Counted from the stretch's first letter, positions 31,832-41,150 are shown. The stretch: 48,423 nt of DNA from an uncultured Oscillospiraceae bacterium (GCA_934589065.1 CAKTNN010000016.1:1-48423), one strand, 5' to 3'. The notes: generated by a model not told the origin, from the letters alone. Numbers and translations: made by a program.

Positions 31832-32956
31832 TCAGATTCGGGGAAGAATCCCGGTGCGGATGGCTTCTACCAGGGCTTCCAGCTCCTCCTGGGTGGTATT
31901 TCTGCACAGGGAAACGCGGAAGGTGCTGTCAATGATTTCCGGGGCGACATTCATGGCGCTGAGCACATGGCTCCTGTGGCCCTTGGCACAGGCAGAACCT
32001 GCGGAAACGCAGATCCCGGCATCCTGCAAAATATTGATGGAATTCTGGGTGGGCACGCCGGGAATTGCCACGCTGAGAATATGGGGGGCATCGTGGGCTC
32101 CGGTTACCGTAACCCCCGGCAGCTGGGCAAGAGCCTCTGCCAGCCAGGCAATCAGCCCCTTTTCCCGGGCAGTATCCTCCCGGAAGGTTTTAGTACCGCT
32201 CTCTGCGGCGGCGGCAAAGGCAAAGATGGCGGGGGTGGCTTCCGTGCCGCTGCGCAGATTTCCCTCCTGCCCGCCGCCCTGGATCAGGGCAGGGAAGGAC
32301 TTGAGCCGGGGGCTGACATACAGTGCTCCTGCGCCTTTGGGCCCGTGGATTTTGTGGCTGGAAACGGAAATCAGGTCAGCGCCCAGGGTTTTTGCCTGGA
32401 AGGGAACTTTCAAAAAGCCCTGAACCGCATCGGTATGGAAGATGGCATCGGGGCAGACCCGGTGGGTCAGCTTTGCCATTTGGGCAATGGGCATAACAGA
32501 GCCCACTTCGTTGTTGACCATCATAACGGATACCAGGATGGTATCCGGGCGCAGGGCGCTTTTCAGGGCATCCAGGGAGATATTTCCCAGGCTGTCCGGC
32601 TGCAAATAGGTGACATCGAACCCCTGGGCTTCCAGCTCGTGCATACAGTTGAGGATGGCATGGTGCTCGATGGCGGTGGTGATGATGTGCTTGCCCCGCT
32701 TGCCCATGCGCTTTACCGTTCCGAAAACCGCCCAGTTGTCCGCCTCCGTTCCGCCGGAGGTAAAATAAACCCGGTCGGGCTCTGCGCCCATGGCGGCGGC
32801 TACAGCGTGGCGGGAGGCGCGAAGCATCCGGGCGGCGGAAATGCCGAAGTCATACAGGGCAGAGGGGTTTGCCCAGGCGGTGGTCATTGCGTTCATCATG
32901 GCGTCCACGGCAGCCTGACAGGGCTGGGTGGTGGCGGAATTATCCAGATAGATCAT
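31832..32956 (-). CDS. Cysteine desulfurase (NifS/IscS class)
   Basis: 374 residues from ATG 32956. It starts MIYLDNSATTQP. The PLP-binding Lys is in SSHKIHGPKGAGALY near residue 201, and the catalytic Cys is in SAGSACAKGHRS near 321, in the longer mobile loop of class I enzymes. It mobilises sulfur from cysteine for tRNA thiolation or Fe-S assembly. It lies 12 bases after mnmE, which fits joint work on wobble-uridine modification; iscU or mnmA are not adjacent. Confidence 0.93.
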   Translation of the reverse strand: MIYLDNSATTQPCQAAVDAMMNAMTTAWANPSALYDFGISAARMLRASRHAVAAAMGAEPDRVYFTSGGTEADNWAVFGTVKRMGKRGKHIITTAIEHHAILNCMHELEAQGFDVTYLQPDSLGNISLDALKSALRPDTILVSVMMVNNEVGSVMPIAQMAKLTHRVCPDAIFHTDAVQGFLKVPFQAKTLGADLISVSSHKIHGPKGAGALYVSPRLKSFPALIQGGGQEGNLRSGTEATPAIFAFAAAAESGTKTFREDTAREKGLIAWLAEALAQLPGVTVTGAHDAPHILSVAIPGVPTQNSINILQDAGICVSAGSACAKGHRSHVLSAMNVAPEIIDSTFRVSLCRNTTQEELEALVEAIRTGILPRI

Positions 32957-32968
32957 GTTTTTTGTTCC

Positions 32969-34318
32969 TTACTTTCCAACGCAGAACCGTTCAAAGATCC
33001 TTGCGGTAATATCTTCCCGGACGGTGGCTCCGGTTACTTCTCCCATGGCCTCCATGGCTTCCTCCACATCGGTCAGAACCGCGTCCGGGGTCTGCCCCAG
33101 CTGCAGCCCCTGCAGGGAACGGAGCATGGCTTCGTAAGCTCTGCGGCAGGCATCATACTGCCGGGCATTGGTAAGAAGAGAGCCGTCGCAGGGGGCTTCT
33201 CCCTGAAATTCCTGATCGATGGTGTTCGCCAATTGGTCAAGGCCCAGCTTTGTGGGAAGACTGGTACAGATCACATTCAGGAAGGGAAGCTCCCCGGGGG
33301 AAACCACCTGCCCGCAATCCACCTTGTTGATCAGGGCAATGGCATGGGGGGCATCGGCACACTGGGCAATAATCTGCCGATCCTCCTGGGTCAGGGGCTG
33401 GGAGCCGTCGCAGACAAAAATCACCAGATCGGCCTGCTCCATGGCCTTTTTAGACCGCTGCACGCCCAGGGCTTCTACGGCATCGGCGGTTTCCCGGATA
33501 CCGGCGGTGTCAATCAGCCGCAGGCGGGTGGAGCCCACCAGGACGGATTCCTCTACGGTGTCCCGGGTCGTGCCGGGAATATCGGTGACGATCACCCGGT
33601 CGAAGCCCGCAAGGGCGTTGAGCAGGCTGGATTTGCCCACATTGGGCCGGCCCACAATGGCGGCGGCAACACCCTGCCGGAGGATCCGTCCCTGATTGTA
33701 GGTTGCCAGCAGGGAATACAAATCCTTGGCGCTCTGGCGCAGGGAAGAAGCGTAGTTCCCCAAACCGAAGTCCTCGATGTCCTCATCAGGATAGTCAAGG
33801 ACCGCGTGGAAGTGGCTGCACAGGTCGGTCAGGGTATTGTAGATGGGAGCAAGCTTCTTTTGCAGCACGCCCCCTACCTGACCGGCGGCATTGGCGGCGG
33901 CATCGGTGGTTTCCGCTTCGATCAGATCAATCACGGCCTCAGCCTGGGTCAGATCCAGCTTTCCGTTCAAAAAGGCCCGTTTGGTAAATTCTCCTCTGCG
34001 GGCAGGCTTTGCCCCCTGGGCATACAGGCTCTCCAGGGCGGCAGCCAGTACGGCGGGGGAGCCGTGGCAGTGAAATTCCACGGTATCCTCCCCGGTGTAG
34101 CTATGGGGAGCCCGGCTGACCACTGCCATGCACTGGTCAATGGTGCGGCCCTGGGTGTCCTTCAAGTCGCCCAGAATCAGCTTCCGGTCGGGGGCGCTCA
34201 GAAGATTCCCGGAAAATACCCGGTTGGATATGGAAATGCAGTCCTCCCCGGAAAGCCGGACAATGCCAATGGCAGATACCTGATTTCCGGTGGATACGGC
34301 GGCAATGGGATGCGACAT
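32969..34318 (-). CDS. mnmE: tRNA modification GTPase MnmE
   Basis: 449 residues from ATG 34318. The N-terminal folate-binding domain has GIGIVRLSG-like AIGIVRLSG and GEDTVEFHCHGS. The inserted G domain has Walker A GRPNVGKSSLLN near 220, switch GTTRDTVEE, DTAGIRET and INKVD. The C-terminus ends in FCVGK, the C-x-G-K motif of the family. With MnmG it makes carboxymethylaminomethyl-uridine at tRNA wobble positions. No mnmG is in the window. Confidence 0.97.
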   Translation of the reverse strand: MSHPIAAVSTGNQVSAIGIVRLSGEDCISISNRVFSGNLLSAPDRKLILGDLKDTQGRTIDQCMAVVSRAPHSYTGEDTVEFHCHGSPAVLAAALESLYAQGAKPARRGEFTKRAFLNGKLDLTQAEAVIDLIEAETTDAAANAAGQVGGVLQKKLAPIYNTLTDLCSHFHAVLDYPDEDIEDFGLGNYASSLRQSAKDLYSLLATYNQGRILRQGVAAAIVGRPNVGKSSLLNALAGFDRVIVTDIPGTTRDTVEESVLVGSTRLRLIDTAGIRETADAVEALGVQRSKKAMEQADLVIFVCDGSQPLTQEDRQIIAQCADAPHAIALINKVDCGQVVSPGELPFLNVICTSLPTKLGLDQLANTIDQEFQGEAPCDGSLLTNARQYDACRRAYEAMLRSLQGLQLGQTPDAVLTDVEEAMEAMGEVTGATVREDITARIFERFCVGK

Positions 34319-34383
34319 GGAAAAGCTCCTTTCATACTATTTTCAAATAAAATTTTGCATTTTATTTGAAAAACATCACGCAA

Positions 34384-34947
34384 TCAGTCCGTTTCGATAA
34401 AACGCATCAGCTGGTAGGCGCACATTATGGCGGTATTTTCCTCTTCCAGAATCCGCTTGGCTTCATTCTTGTCCGCCAGCACCACACGGATATCCTCCGT
34501 AGCTTCCTGCCCCTGGGAGGTGGGCTCCCCCTGGCAGACCCCAAACACGGTGGCGCAGCTCTCGTCGGTCATGCCTACGGTAGTATAGCAGGGCTTCAGC
34601 TGATCCGTAACGGTGAGACGAAGGCCGGTTTCCTCCAGCATCTCCCGGCAGGCAGCCTGGGCAATGTCCTCGCCCGGCTCCACAAGCCCTGCAGGGAGTT
34701 CATAAACATAGCCGCCAACAGGGTAGCGGTATTGCCGTACAAGAACCAGCTTGTCTTCATACCGGGCGCAGATCACCACACCGTCCGCACTTGTGCGGTG
34801 GGTCACCGCTTCCAGCTCCAGGGCAGATTGCTTCCGGGAGGCAACGTAATAGGAAAAATGCCCGCCGTCGCGGCGAATGGCATCCAATTGATACAGGGAA
34901 AGAAATTTGCTCCCCGCCAGCTTCTGAATGGAACCGATTCTGTTCAC
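34384..34947 (-). CDS. Nudix hydrolase, ADP-ribose pyrophosphatase type
   Basis: 187 residues from ATG 34947. The Nudix box GLVEPGEDIAQAACREMLEETGL is centred near residue 98, and the upstream pattern VLVRQYRYPVGGYVYELPAG is typical of the NudF/ADP-ribose group, as is the Pro about 15 residues after the box (KPCYTTVGMTDE). It probably cleaves ADP-ribose or related sugars. A monocistronic gene upstream of mnmE on the same strand. Confidence 0.9.
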   Translation of the reverse strand: MNRIGSIQKLAGSKFLSLYQLDAIRRDGGHFSYYVASRKQSALELEAVTHRTSADGVVICARYEDKLVLVRQYRYPVGGYVYELPAGLVEPGEDIAQAACREMLEETGLRLTVTDQLKPCYTTVGMTDESCATVFGVCQGEPTSQGQEATEDIRVVLADKNEAKRILEEENTAIMCAYQLMRFIETD

Positions 34948-35029
34948 TTGCTTTGCCTCCCTTTTGTTTTCCTGGGTATCATAGCATTTTTATCGGCAAA
35001 AAGCAATGCGCAGGTCTTCCCTTCATTGC

Positions 35030-35092
35030 AAAAAAGGGCTATGGCCCTTTGCTGCCGGAATATCCGGGGCAAAGAAGTCACAGCCCTTTTTA
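35030..35092 (-). terminator. Terminator of hemolysin III-like gene
   Basis: AAAAGGGCTATG and CACAGCCCTTTTT form the base of a long hairpin with a second internal stem-loop (TGCCGG and CCGGGGCA). It lies just after the stop at 35104. Confidence 0.65.
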
Positions 35093-35103
35093 TTATTCAT
35101 TGC

Positions 35104-35778
35104 TTACACTGCGTAGAGAACAATGCACAGGAAGTGCAGCAGGCTTCCGATATCCACAAAGATGTGGAAGATGCTGTGCATCCATTTTTTCTTGCTGCCG
35201 ATGCCGTAGAGCACTGCGCCGATGGTATAGGCAATGCCGCCCCAGAGCAGAAGCATGAAGCCGGGGAAGGTCAGCACCTGCAGCACCACCTTGGCAAAGG
35301 GGATGATCGCCCAGCCCATGCCGATGTAGCAGATCATGGAGAAAACCCGGTAGGCTTTCAGATCAATGGCGGTCAAGATGGTGGCAATGATTGCCATGGC
35401 CCACTCAAAGCCGAAGAGCCACCAGCCAAGCTTCGGGTAGACGGGCCGGATGGCAGACAGGGCGATGACGGTATAGGTGCCGCATATCAGAAAATAGATG
35501 GTGCAGTGGTCAATCACCTGCATGACCTTTTTACCCATGCCGGGCCGCAGGCCATGGTAGACACTGGAAACGCTGTACAGGGCGATCATACAGAAGCCAA
35601 AGATGGCAGAGCAGACAATTCCGTAGGGATTGTGGCGCAGTGCGGCAAACACAATGCACAGGGAAAGGGCGGCAACGCCCATAGCGCCCCCAACAATATG
35701 GGTGACGGTGTTCATAATCTCCTCCCCTGCGGAGTAGTTGGGCAGTGCCCGGTCGGCAAGCTTTGTCCGTTTCATCAT
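35104..35778 (-). CDS. Hemolysin III family (PAQR-like) membrane protein
   Basis: 224 residues from ATG 35778 behind AAGGAGG. Seven membrane segments. The conserved polar residues of the family are present: EEIMNTVTHIVGG, SSVYHG, IDHCTIYFLI and the final HSIFHIFVDIGSLLHF, which supply the histidines and Asp that bind zinc in PAQR proteins. Bacterial members have been linked to membrane energetics or lipid handling; haemolysis is a historical label. Monocistronic. Confidence 0.9.
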   Translation of the reverse strand: MMKRTKLADRALPNYSAGEEIMNTVTHIVGGAMGVAALSLCIVFAALRHNPYGIVCSAIFGFCMIALYSVSSVYHGLRPGMGKKVMQVIDHCTIYFLICGTYTVIALSAIRPVYPKLGWWLFGFEWAMAIIATILTAIDLKAYRVFSMICYIGMGWAIIPFAKVVLQVLTFPGFMLLLWGGIAYTIGAVLYGIGSKKKWMHSIFHIFVDIGSLLHFLCIVLYAV

Positions 35779-36020
35779 AAGGCATTCCTCCTTGGATATT
35801 TGCTGTGTGCTCACAGTATAACACTGTTTTTCCTTAGAATGTACCTACAGCGTGGACTCTACCGCTCTACGGGGCAGAGAGAGCCGATCCTACCGGCAGT
35901 AGAGAAGGAAAAAGATTGACAAATGCCCCATTTCCCGATAAAATTTACCCATATTTTGTTCTGCGTTTCTCAGGGGGAAGCCCTTTAAAATCACCGCGCC
36001 AAGAAGAGAGGAAAAGAAAA

Positions 36021-37283
36021 ATGAAAAAAACACCCTTTATCACCCTGGATAAGGCAAAAGAAATTATCCGGGAGGTACCCACCCCCTTTCACCTGTACGA
36101 TGAAGCAGGCATCCGGAAAAATGCACGGGCATTGAAGGAGGCCTTTTCCTGGAACAAGGGCTTCAAGGAATACTTTGCGGTAAAGGCGACCCCCAACCCC
36201 TACATTCTCAAGGTGCTCCATGAGGAGGGCTGCGGCTGCGACTGCGCCACCTACACGGAGCTCCTGCTTGCGGAGGCTGTAGGCATTACCGGGCACGAGG
36301 TGATGTTTTCCTCCAATGTGACCCCAGAAAAGGATATGCGCAAGGCAAAAGAAATGGGGGCATACATCAATCTGGACGATGCCACTTATGTGGACTTTCT
36401 GGAAAAGCTGGGCCCCGTTCCGGAAACGGTGTGCCTGCGCTATAATCCCGGCGGCTCTTTCAGCCTGGGCAACACCATTATGGATATGCCCCGGGATGCC
36501 AAATACGGCATGACCGAGGATCAGATGGCTGGGGCAATCAACCGGCTGCAGAAGCTGGGCACCAAACATTTTGGGATCCATGCCTTCCTGGCCTCCAATA
36601 CCACCACCAATGCGTATTATCCGGAGCTGGCAAGCCAGCTGTTCCGCCTGGCGGTGCGGCTGCACCATGCCACCGGGGCGGATTTCCGGTTTATTAACCT
36701 CTCCGGCGGTATCGGCGTGGATTACCGTCCGGAGCAGCCCGCCTGCAATATTGCCGCCATCGGCGCCGGTGTGCGGGCACGCTACGAGGAGATCATGACC
36801 CCTGCCGGAATGGGGGACGTGGCAATTTTTACGGAGCTGGGCCGGTTTATGCTGGCGCCCTACGGACACCTGGTTTCCACCGTGCTGCACCAGAAGCACA
36901 TCTATCGGGAATACATCGGTCTGGACGCCTGCGCTGCCGACCTGATGCGCCCTGCCATGTATGGTGCCTACCACCATATTACGGTGCTGGGCAAGGAAGA
37001 TGCCATTTTGGATCATGTGTATGATGTCACCGGCGGCCTGTGCGAAAACAATGATAAGTTCGCCATTGAACGCAGTCTTCCCGCTATCGAGCGGGGGGAT
37101 ATTGTGGTTATCCACGATACCGGCGCCCACGGTTTCTCCATGGGCTACAACTACAATGGCAAATTGCGCTCTGCGGAGGTGCTGCTCCACGAGGATGGAA
37201 CCTTTCAGAAAATCCGCCGGGCGGAGACACCCATGGATTATTTTGCAACACTGGACTGTACGGAATTCTCATTCCATAACTGA
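36021..37283 (+). CDS. lysA: Diaminopimelate decarboxylase-type PLP enzyme
   Basis: 420 residues from ATG 36021. The alanine-racemase-like barrel has the PLP lysine in YFAVKATPNPYIL near 57, and INLSGGIGVDYRPEQ as the glycine loop for the phosphate. The C-terminal domain has VTGGLCENNDKFA with the substrate-side Cys. Where classical LysA has HIGSQ, this protein has IHAFLASNT, so it is a divergent subgroup. The best guess is decarboxylation of meso-diaminopimelate to lysine, but a related diamine or amino acid substrate is possible. It stands alone. Confidence 0.78.
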   Translation: MKKTPFITLDKAKEIIREVPTPFHLYDEAGIRKNARALKEAFSWNKGFKEYFAVKATPNPYILKVLHEEGCGCDCATYTELLLAEAVGITGHEVMFSSNVTPEKDMRKAKEMGAYINLDDATYVDFLEKLGPVPETVCLRYNPGGSFSLGNTIMDMPRDAKYGMTEDQMAGAINRLQKLGTKHFGIHAFLASNTTTNAYYPELASQLFRLAVRLHHATGADFRFINLSGGIGVDYRPEQPACNIAAIGAGVRARYEEIMTPAGMGDVAIFTELGRFMLAPYGHLVSTVLHQKHIYREYIGLDACAADLMRPAMYGAYHHITVLGKEDAILDHVYDVTGGLCENNDKFAIERSLPAIERGDIVVIHDTGAHGFSMGYNYNGKLRSAEVLLHEDGTFQKIRRAETPMDYFATLDCTEFSFHN

Positions 37284-37425
37284 TTATACAGGTTGCACAA
37301 AAAGAAAGAAAAAATTCTCTGCTATCCATGTGGACTTCGTCAATAATTGTTCATGCTTTTCTTTCCGCGCTGTGCTATAATGAAGCAGACAGCGGGAACA
37401 TACCGCTCGGGAAAGGAAACAAGGC

Positions 37426-37839
37426 ATGAACAACATATTGTTTTTTTTGATGCCCAAGGCAATGTGCGCATACCTATATGATGATTATACCATTCGTCAG
37501 GCAATAGAAAGAATGGAGTCCGCCGGCTATTCCTCTATCCCGATTCTCAACCGCCGTGGGGAGTATCGGGGAACCCTTACGGAAGGGGACCTGCTGTGGG
37601 CGCTGAAAAATATCTGCTATATGGATATGCGCCAGGCAGAGGCCCACAGAATTACGGAAATCACCCGCAGAAGAGACAATGTGCCCGTCCGGGTCACAAC
37701 CTCCATGCACGATCTGATTGACCGGGCGTCCACCCAGAATTTTGTTCCCGTGGTGGATGATAAGGATGCCTTTATCGGCATTGTTACCCGCCGGTCGATT
37801 ATCCAGTACTGCAAGCAGACCCTCTTCCCGGAGGACTGA
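37426..37839 (+). CDS. Two-CBS-domain protein
   Basis: 137 residues from ATG 37426, behind an extended -10 element TGCTATAAT at about 37372-37380. Two CBS domains fill it: the first around 12-65 (RQAIERMESAGYSSIPILNRRGEYRG in pieces) and the second around 78-134 (VPVVDDKDAFIGIVTRRSII). Stand-alone CBS pairs bind adenine nucleotides. In Firmicutes the CbpB/DarB type binds c-di-AMP, which this protein resembles in size and layout. No partner domain is attached. Confidence 0.85.
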   Translation: MNNILFFLMPKAMCAYLYDDYTIRQAIERMESAGYSSIPILNRRGEYRGTLTEGDLLWALKNICYMDMRQAEAHRITEITRRRDNVPVRVTTSMHDLIDRASTQNFVPVVDDKDAFIGIVTRRSIIQYCKQTLFPED

Positions 37840-37848
37840 AACTACAAC

Positions 37849-37900
37849 AAAAAATGTCATTGCAACGCAGCCTTTGAGCCGGTTTGCAATGACATTTTTT
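37849..37900. repeat. Bidirectional terminator built from the ATGTCATTGC repeat
   Basis: AAAAAATGTCATTGCAA (37849-37865) pairs perfectly with TTGCAATGACATTTTTT (37884-37900). A/T runs flank both sides, so it can end transcription of the CBS gene and of the convergent lipoprotein gene. The same core occurs at 10971 and inside 25894-26176. Confidence 0.8.
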
Positions 37901-37926
37901 CACTTTTGGCAGGATGCGGTTTTCAT

Positions 37927-39741
37927 TTATTGACTGTCTCCGTATTGCAGCAAATACTGCTCCCAGAGAAAGGTGTCGGGATCATCCGTCAGGCTGAAGG
38001 CTTCCCGGATCCCTTGGCAGATTCTGCGCAGCTTCTGCTGCATCACAGGGGGGACAAAGAGCGCTTCGTTTCCGGGGTTTGCGGCATATTCCAGGATCCT
38101 GGCCCGGTCTTCGGTGGGGTAGCTCATGGCATAGGCATCCACAAAGCACCGGTTGGTTCCCGTAAGAAAGCCCGCATACCGGCTCATGTCGGCATTTACG
38201 TCCAGGCTGTAGGAGAATTCCTGGGGATTCAGGTCATTCCAGTTGTCGTAGACACTGGAATGAAGAATTACCTGGGCGTCAATCAGGTGGCTCAATTCGT
38301 GCACCAGGGTGTAGCGCAGCTCTTCCGGCGGAGAAAGGGCAAGGGCAATATAGCCGGTTTTGTCCGCTTCAAATTGAAGCCCCTGGGCTTTTTCCAGGCT
38401 TCCGTATGAGGAAGTGCCTTGGATGCTATCCACCAGACACAGGGAAAGACCGGTGAGGTTCTGCTGCAGCTTGGCCAGAAATCCGTCAGGGAAGCAGGAG
38501 AGCAGGGTTTCCACGGTTTCCAGCGCCCAGAGGGTTTCGTCCGTTCGGGCGGCGGCCCGCAGGGCATAGTCCCAGGGCTGGGTGGCGGCGGCATCCTCCA
38601 GTACCGCTACCCGGATTCCAAAGCGACTGGACAGGGCGTCGGCCTTTTCCCGGCAGAGAGCTGCCTGGCTGGGATCGGGGGCGGAAGCGCCGGTATAGGC
38701 GACCAGATAGGTTTGGTCGCTTTCCGGAGGAAAGGCGCTGTAGTTCCAGCGGAGAATGTACCATTGCCGGTCTTCCTGACTGTAGGCGGGGAGATATAGC
38801 AGGCCATCCTCCGTTACGCAGCCGGAAAGCAGTTGGGTAATTCCAGGCAGCGTCACCGTGCTTTGTTTTTGCCCGGTGAAAAGGCTGTAGAGGTTTGCGG
38901 TTATACCGAAATCCTCTGTCGGCACAAGGGTTATGACCGCTCCGATTTTAGGCAGAAAGCAGACGAATTGCTCTTCTGCGCCCACCAGGAGCTCCTGAGG
39001 CGTACCGCTGACCGGGAAACACAAAATCTTCTGAAAGCCGTTTTCCCGGGAAAGCACCATGGTTCCCCCGGAATATCCGGCGGCATCCGCAGGGGAAAGA
39101 GCTTCATACAGGGCGCTGCCGTCTGCCGCAGAAAGCAGCAGCGTGTTTGCTTCCCCATTGGGATCGGTCAGCCGCACCAGGATCTGGCTGCCGTTTTCCA
39201 GGCACCACACACTCCCCAGGGCAACCGCCATATTGTCCCGGAGCACCCGGATGGTATCCGAGGGACGATCCCAGACATACAGCCCATCGGCCTTCAGAAA
39301 ATAGATGCAGTTCGTATTTCCGGAAACGCCAGGCACGCCCAGGGTATCCGCAGGAAGGCAGAACGCGCCGGCTTCTTCCAGAGTTTCGCCCAGCACCCGG
39401 ATTTTCCGGGTGGCGCTGTCATAGAGCCACAAGCTGTCGCCATCGGAATGCACGGGGATGCCGCCGTCAATGCTGCCGGAGAGCCGCAGGCTCTTTCCGG
39501 TGTACAGGCAGTGGGTCTCTCCGTTGGAGGCCAGCAGGTTTGCGCCCCAGGCGTATAGCTGGCAGCTGCTCCAGTCCTCGGTGGGAAAAACCTCGATAAT
39601 GCCGCTGGTCTGCTGCTCCAGGGTGTGACCGGGAACATGGAGGGTCTGCTCGGGAGGCTGAGTGGTTTCCGGGATGGGCTCGGCGGTATTGGCACATCCG
39701 GCAAGCAGAAATAGGGCAAGCAGAGCGGCAAGCAGTTTCAT
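37927..39741 (-). CDS. Lipoprotein with C-terminal HExxH metallopeptidase-like domain
   Basis: 604 residues from ATG 39741. The signal peptide ends in the lipobox LAGC (Cys16), then a Pro/Thr linker. Residues of about 40-340 show repeated beta-strand blocks with W-Y/L-Y pairs (LYAWGANLLAS, SLWLYDSATRKI, GLYVWDRPSDTI), suggesting a beta-propeller. The C-terminal part has LVHELSHLIDAQVI, an HExxH zinc motif, and further on YAMSYPTEDRARILEYA, where the Glu may be the third ligand of a gluzincin. I do not recognise a named family. Last gene of an operon with a DUF6472 protein and a phosphodiesterase. Confidence 0.8.
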   Translation of the reverse strand: MKLLAALLALFLLAGCANTAEPIPETTQPPEQTLHVPGHTLEQQTSGIIEVFPTEDWSSCQLYAWGANLLASNGETHCLYTGKSLRLSGSIDGGIPVHSDGDSLWLYDSATRKIRVLGETLEEAGAFCLPADTLGVPGVSGNTNCIYFLKADGLYVWDRPSDTIRVLRDNMAVALGSVWCLENGSQILVRLTDPNGEANTLLLSAADGSALYEALSPADAAGYSGGTMVLSRENGFQKILCFPVSGTPQELLVGAEEQFVCFLPKIGAVITLVPTEDFGITANLYSLFTGQKQSTVTLPGITQLLSGCVTEDGLLYLPAYSQEDRQWYILRWNYSAFPPESDQTYLVAYTGASAPDPSQAALCREKADALSSRFGIRVAVLEDAAATQPWDYALRAAARTDETLWALETVETLLSCFPDGFLAKLQQNLTGLSLCLVDSIQGTSSYGSLEKAQGLQFEADKTGYIALALSPPEELRYTLVHELSHLIDAQVILHSSVYDNWNDLNPQEFSYSLDVNADMSRYAGFLTGTNRCFVDAYAMSYPTEDRARILEYAANPGNEALFVPPVMQQKLRRICQGIREAFSLTDDPDTFLWEQYLLQYGDSQ

Positions 39742-39743
39742 GG

Positions 39744-39920
39744 TTATTGCCTCCTGGCAAGGGTGTAGTCATCGCCCTGACGGTAGTAAGGGCACTGTTG
39801 GGATCGGGAGGAGAGAATGCGGTAAACCTCATCTTCGTCCAGATCCATCATGCAGTAGTACTCATCGTACTCCTCATCATAATCATAATACCAGCAGGTG
39901 TCGCATTGCGTCGAATCCAT
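39744..39920 (-). CDS. DUF6472-type small Cys-rich acidic protein
   Basis: 58 residues from ATG 39920. It starts MDSTQCDTCWYYDYDEEYDEYY and ends in a CPYYRQGDDY block. Four cysteines (6, 9, 23, 43) can form a zinc site, and the Tyr/Asp/Glu-rich middle is unusual. I recall this as the DUF6472 family, widespread in Clostridia with no known role. It lies two bases before the lipoprotein gene and five bases after the phosphodiesterase gene, so all three are co-transcribed. Confidence 0.8.
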   Translation of the reverse strand: MDSTQCDTCWYYDYDEEYDEYYCMMDLDEDEVYRILSSRSQQCPYYRQGDDYTLARRQ

Positions 39921-39925
39921 GGCAA

Positions 39926-40438
39926 TTACTCCAAAATTCGGAAAGAAAAGTTCCCGTCCTCGTAAATCAGACAGCTGTGGCTGCCGTCCTTGGGAATGGA
40001 AACGCTTCCGGGGTTCAGGCAGCGGATACCGTTTACGGTTTCATCCAGCTTTATGTGGGTATGCCCGAAGAGAAAGATACTCCCTTCCGGCAGAGGGGGA
40101 AGTGCCTGAGGGTTGGCGTGATGCCCGTGGGTCAGATAAAAGCTCCGCCCGTCTACCAGCAGCTGGCTGTATTCTGCCATGCAGGGGAAGGGCAGAACCA
40201 TCTGGTCTACCTCTGCCTCACAGTTGCCCCGCACGGCGATGATTTTGTCTGCCAGAGCGCTGAGCATGGGAATCACCTTTTTGGGTGCATATTCCCGGGG
40301 CAGGTCATTCCGGGGGCCATGGTACAATAGGTCACCCAAAAGGATCACCTTATCCGGGTTTTCCTTTTCAATTTCCTCCATAAGCTTTCCGCACCAATAG
40401 GCGCTGCCGTGAATATCGGATGCAATCATCAGTTTCAT
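39926..40438 (-). CDS. YfcE-type metallophosphodiesterase
   Basis: 170 residues from ATG 40438. All calcineurin-like metal motifs are present: ASDIHGS near 7, GDLLYHGPRND, RGNCE, THGHH and FGHTHIKL, with the closing LNPGSVSIPKDG typical of the YfcE/MJ0936 group. Such enzymes hydrolyse phosphodiesters with Mn2+; the physiological substrate is unknown. First gene of a three-gene operon with DUF6472 and the lipoprotein. Confidence 0.92.
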   Translation of the reverse strand: MKLMIASDIHGSAYWCGKLMEEIEKENPDKVILLGDLLYHGPRNDLPREYAPKKVIPMLSALADKIIAVRGNCEAEVDQMVLPFPCMAEYSQLLVDGRSFYLTHGHHANPQALPPLPEGSIFLFGHTHIKLDETVNGIRCLNPGSVSIPKDGSHSCLIYEDGNFSFRILE

Positions 40439-40471
40439 ATTGAATTCTCCTTGGTATGTATTGGTGAAAAA

Positions 40472-40540
40472 GAGCCGTTAAAATCGCGCCGCCATGGGAA
40501 AGACGGGAAACGCTTTTCCGGACGCGGGTTTTTAACAGCC
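40472..40540 (-). terminator. Imperfect hairpin overlapping the DUF1643 stop
   Basis: GAGCCGTTAAAATCGCG (40472-40488) and CGCGGGTTTTTAACAGCC (40523-40540) pair imperfectly. The stop codon of the DUF1643 gene (40532) is inside the right arm, so termination would start within the coding end. Confidence 0.5.
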
Positions 40541-41143
40541 CTTTAGATAGGATTCTACATCGAAAGGCCGCAGCTTTTCGTCTTTGCGCAGATACAGGGG
40601 ATGGTGGGGGTGGCCCTTTTTGGTAATCGCACCTGCGCAGTACCAGGCTGCGCCGCAGCGGTTTCCGATTTCCAGCATATCCCGCAGGCAGTCCTTCAGG
40701 TAGGGGCGCTTTTCAATGATGGAGCCCCAGGCAGCCCAAACGGCAGGGGACTGGGAAAGGGACAGCACATACTGAAATGCCCTCATGTTCTCCCGGTGCA
40801 GGATGGGGTTGCATTCCTTTTCCATGGTGTTGGGATCCGTCGCCCGCTGGGCATACACGTTAAACATCAGAAAACTGTCGTAGCCGTTGCCCAGGGCAAT
40901 GCGTTCTACGGATTTTAGGGTATTGTCCAGGTCGTCGGGCTGGGCGGTGGAGGGGTTGATGCCAATGCAGATCAGGGGCTTTTCCCCGCGAGTGCCCAGA
41001 ATATACCGGTATTCGGAATAAAAATTGGGGGCATACAGCCATTTCCGGATGTCATAATCGGGATTTGGCGTATTGGCGGCAGCCAGAGCCTCCTGAAAGG
41101 TGGTCAGGGTCAGCTCGGCTGTGGTTCCTTTTGGTATGTGCAT
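40532..41143 (-). CDS. DUF1643 protein
   Basis: 203 residues from ATG 41143. It contains RYILGTRGEKPLICIGINPSTA, the DUF1643 hallmark with N-P-S/T-A, followed by NGYDSFLMFNVYAQRATDP and the C-terminal HPHHPLYL. No biochemical role is established for the family; a nucleic acid or nucleotide connection is sometimes suggested. Last gene of an operon with the XRE regulator, folate cyclo-ligase and a membrane protein; only seven bases separate it from the membrane protein gene. Confidence 0.88.
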   Translation of the reverse strand: MHIPKGTTAELTLTTFQEALAAANTPNPDYDIRKWLYAPNFYSEYRYILGTRGEKPLICIGINPSTAQPDDLDNTLKSVERIALGNGYDSFLMFNVYAQRATDPNTMEKECNPILHRENMRAFQYVLSLSQSPAVWAAWGSIIEKRPYLKDCLRDMLEIGNRCGAAWYCAGAITKKGHPHHPLYLRKDEKLRPFDVESYLKGC

Positions 41144-41150
41144 GGCAGCC

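Noticed and set aside
31736..34369. An 877-codon open frame on the plus strand
   Set aside because: It runs antisense through iscS and mnmE, both complete genes with clear motifs and starts.
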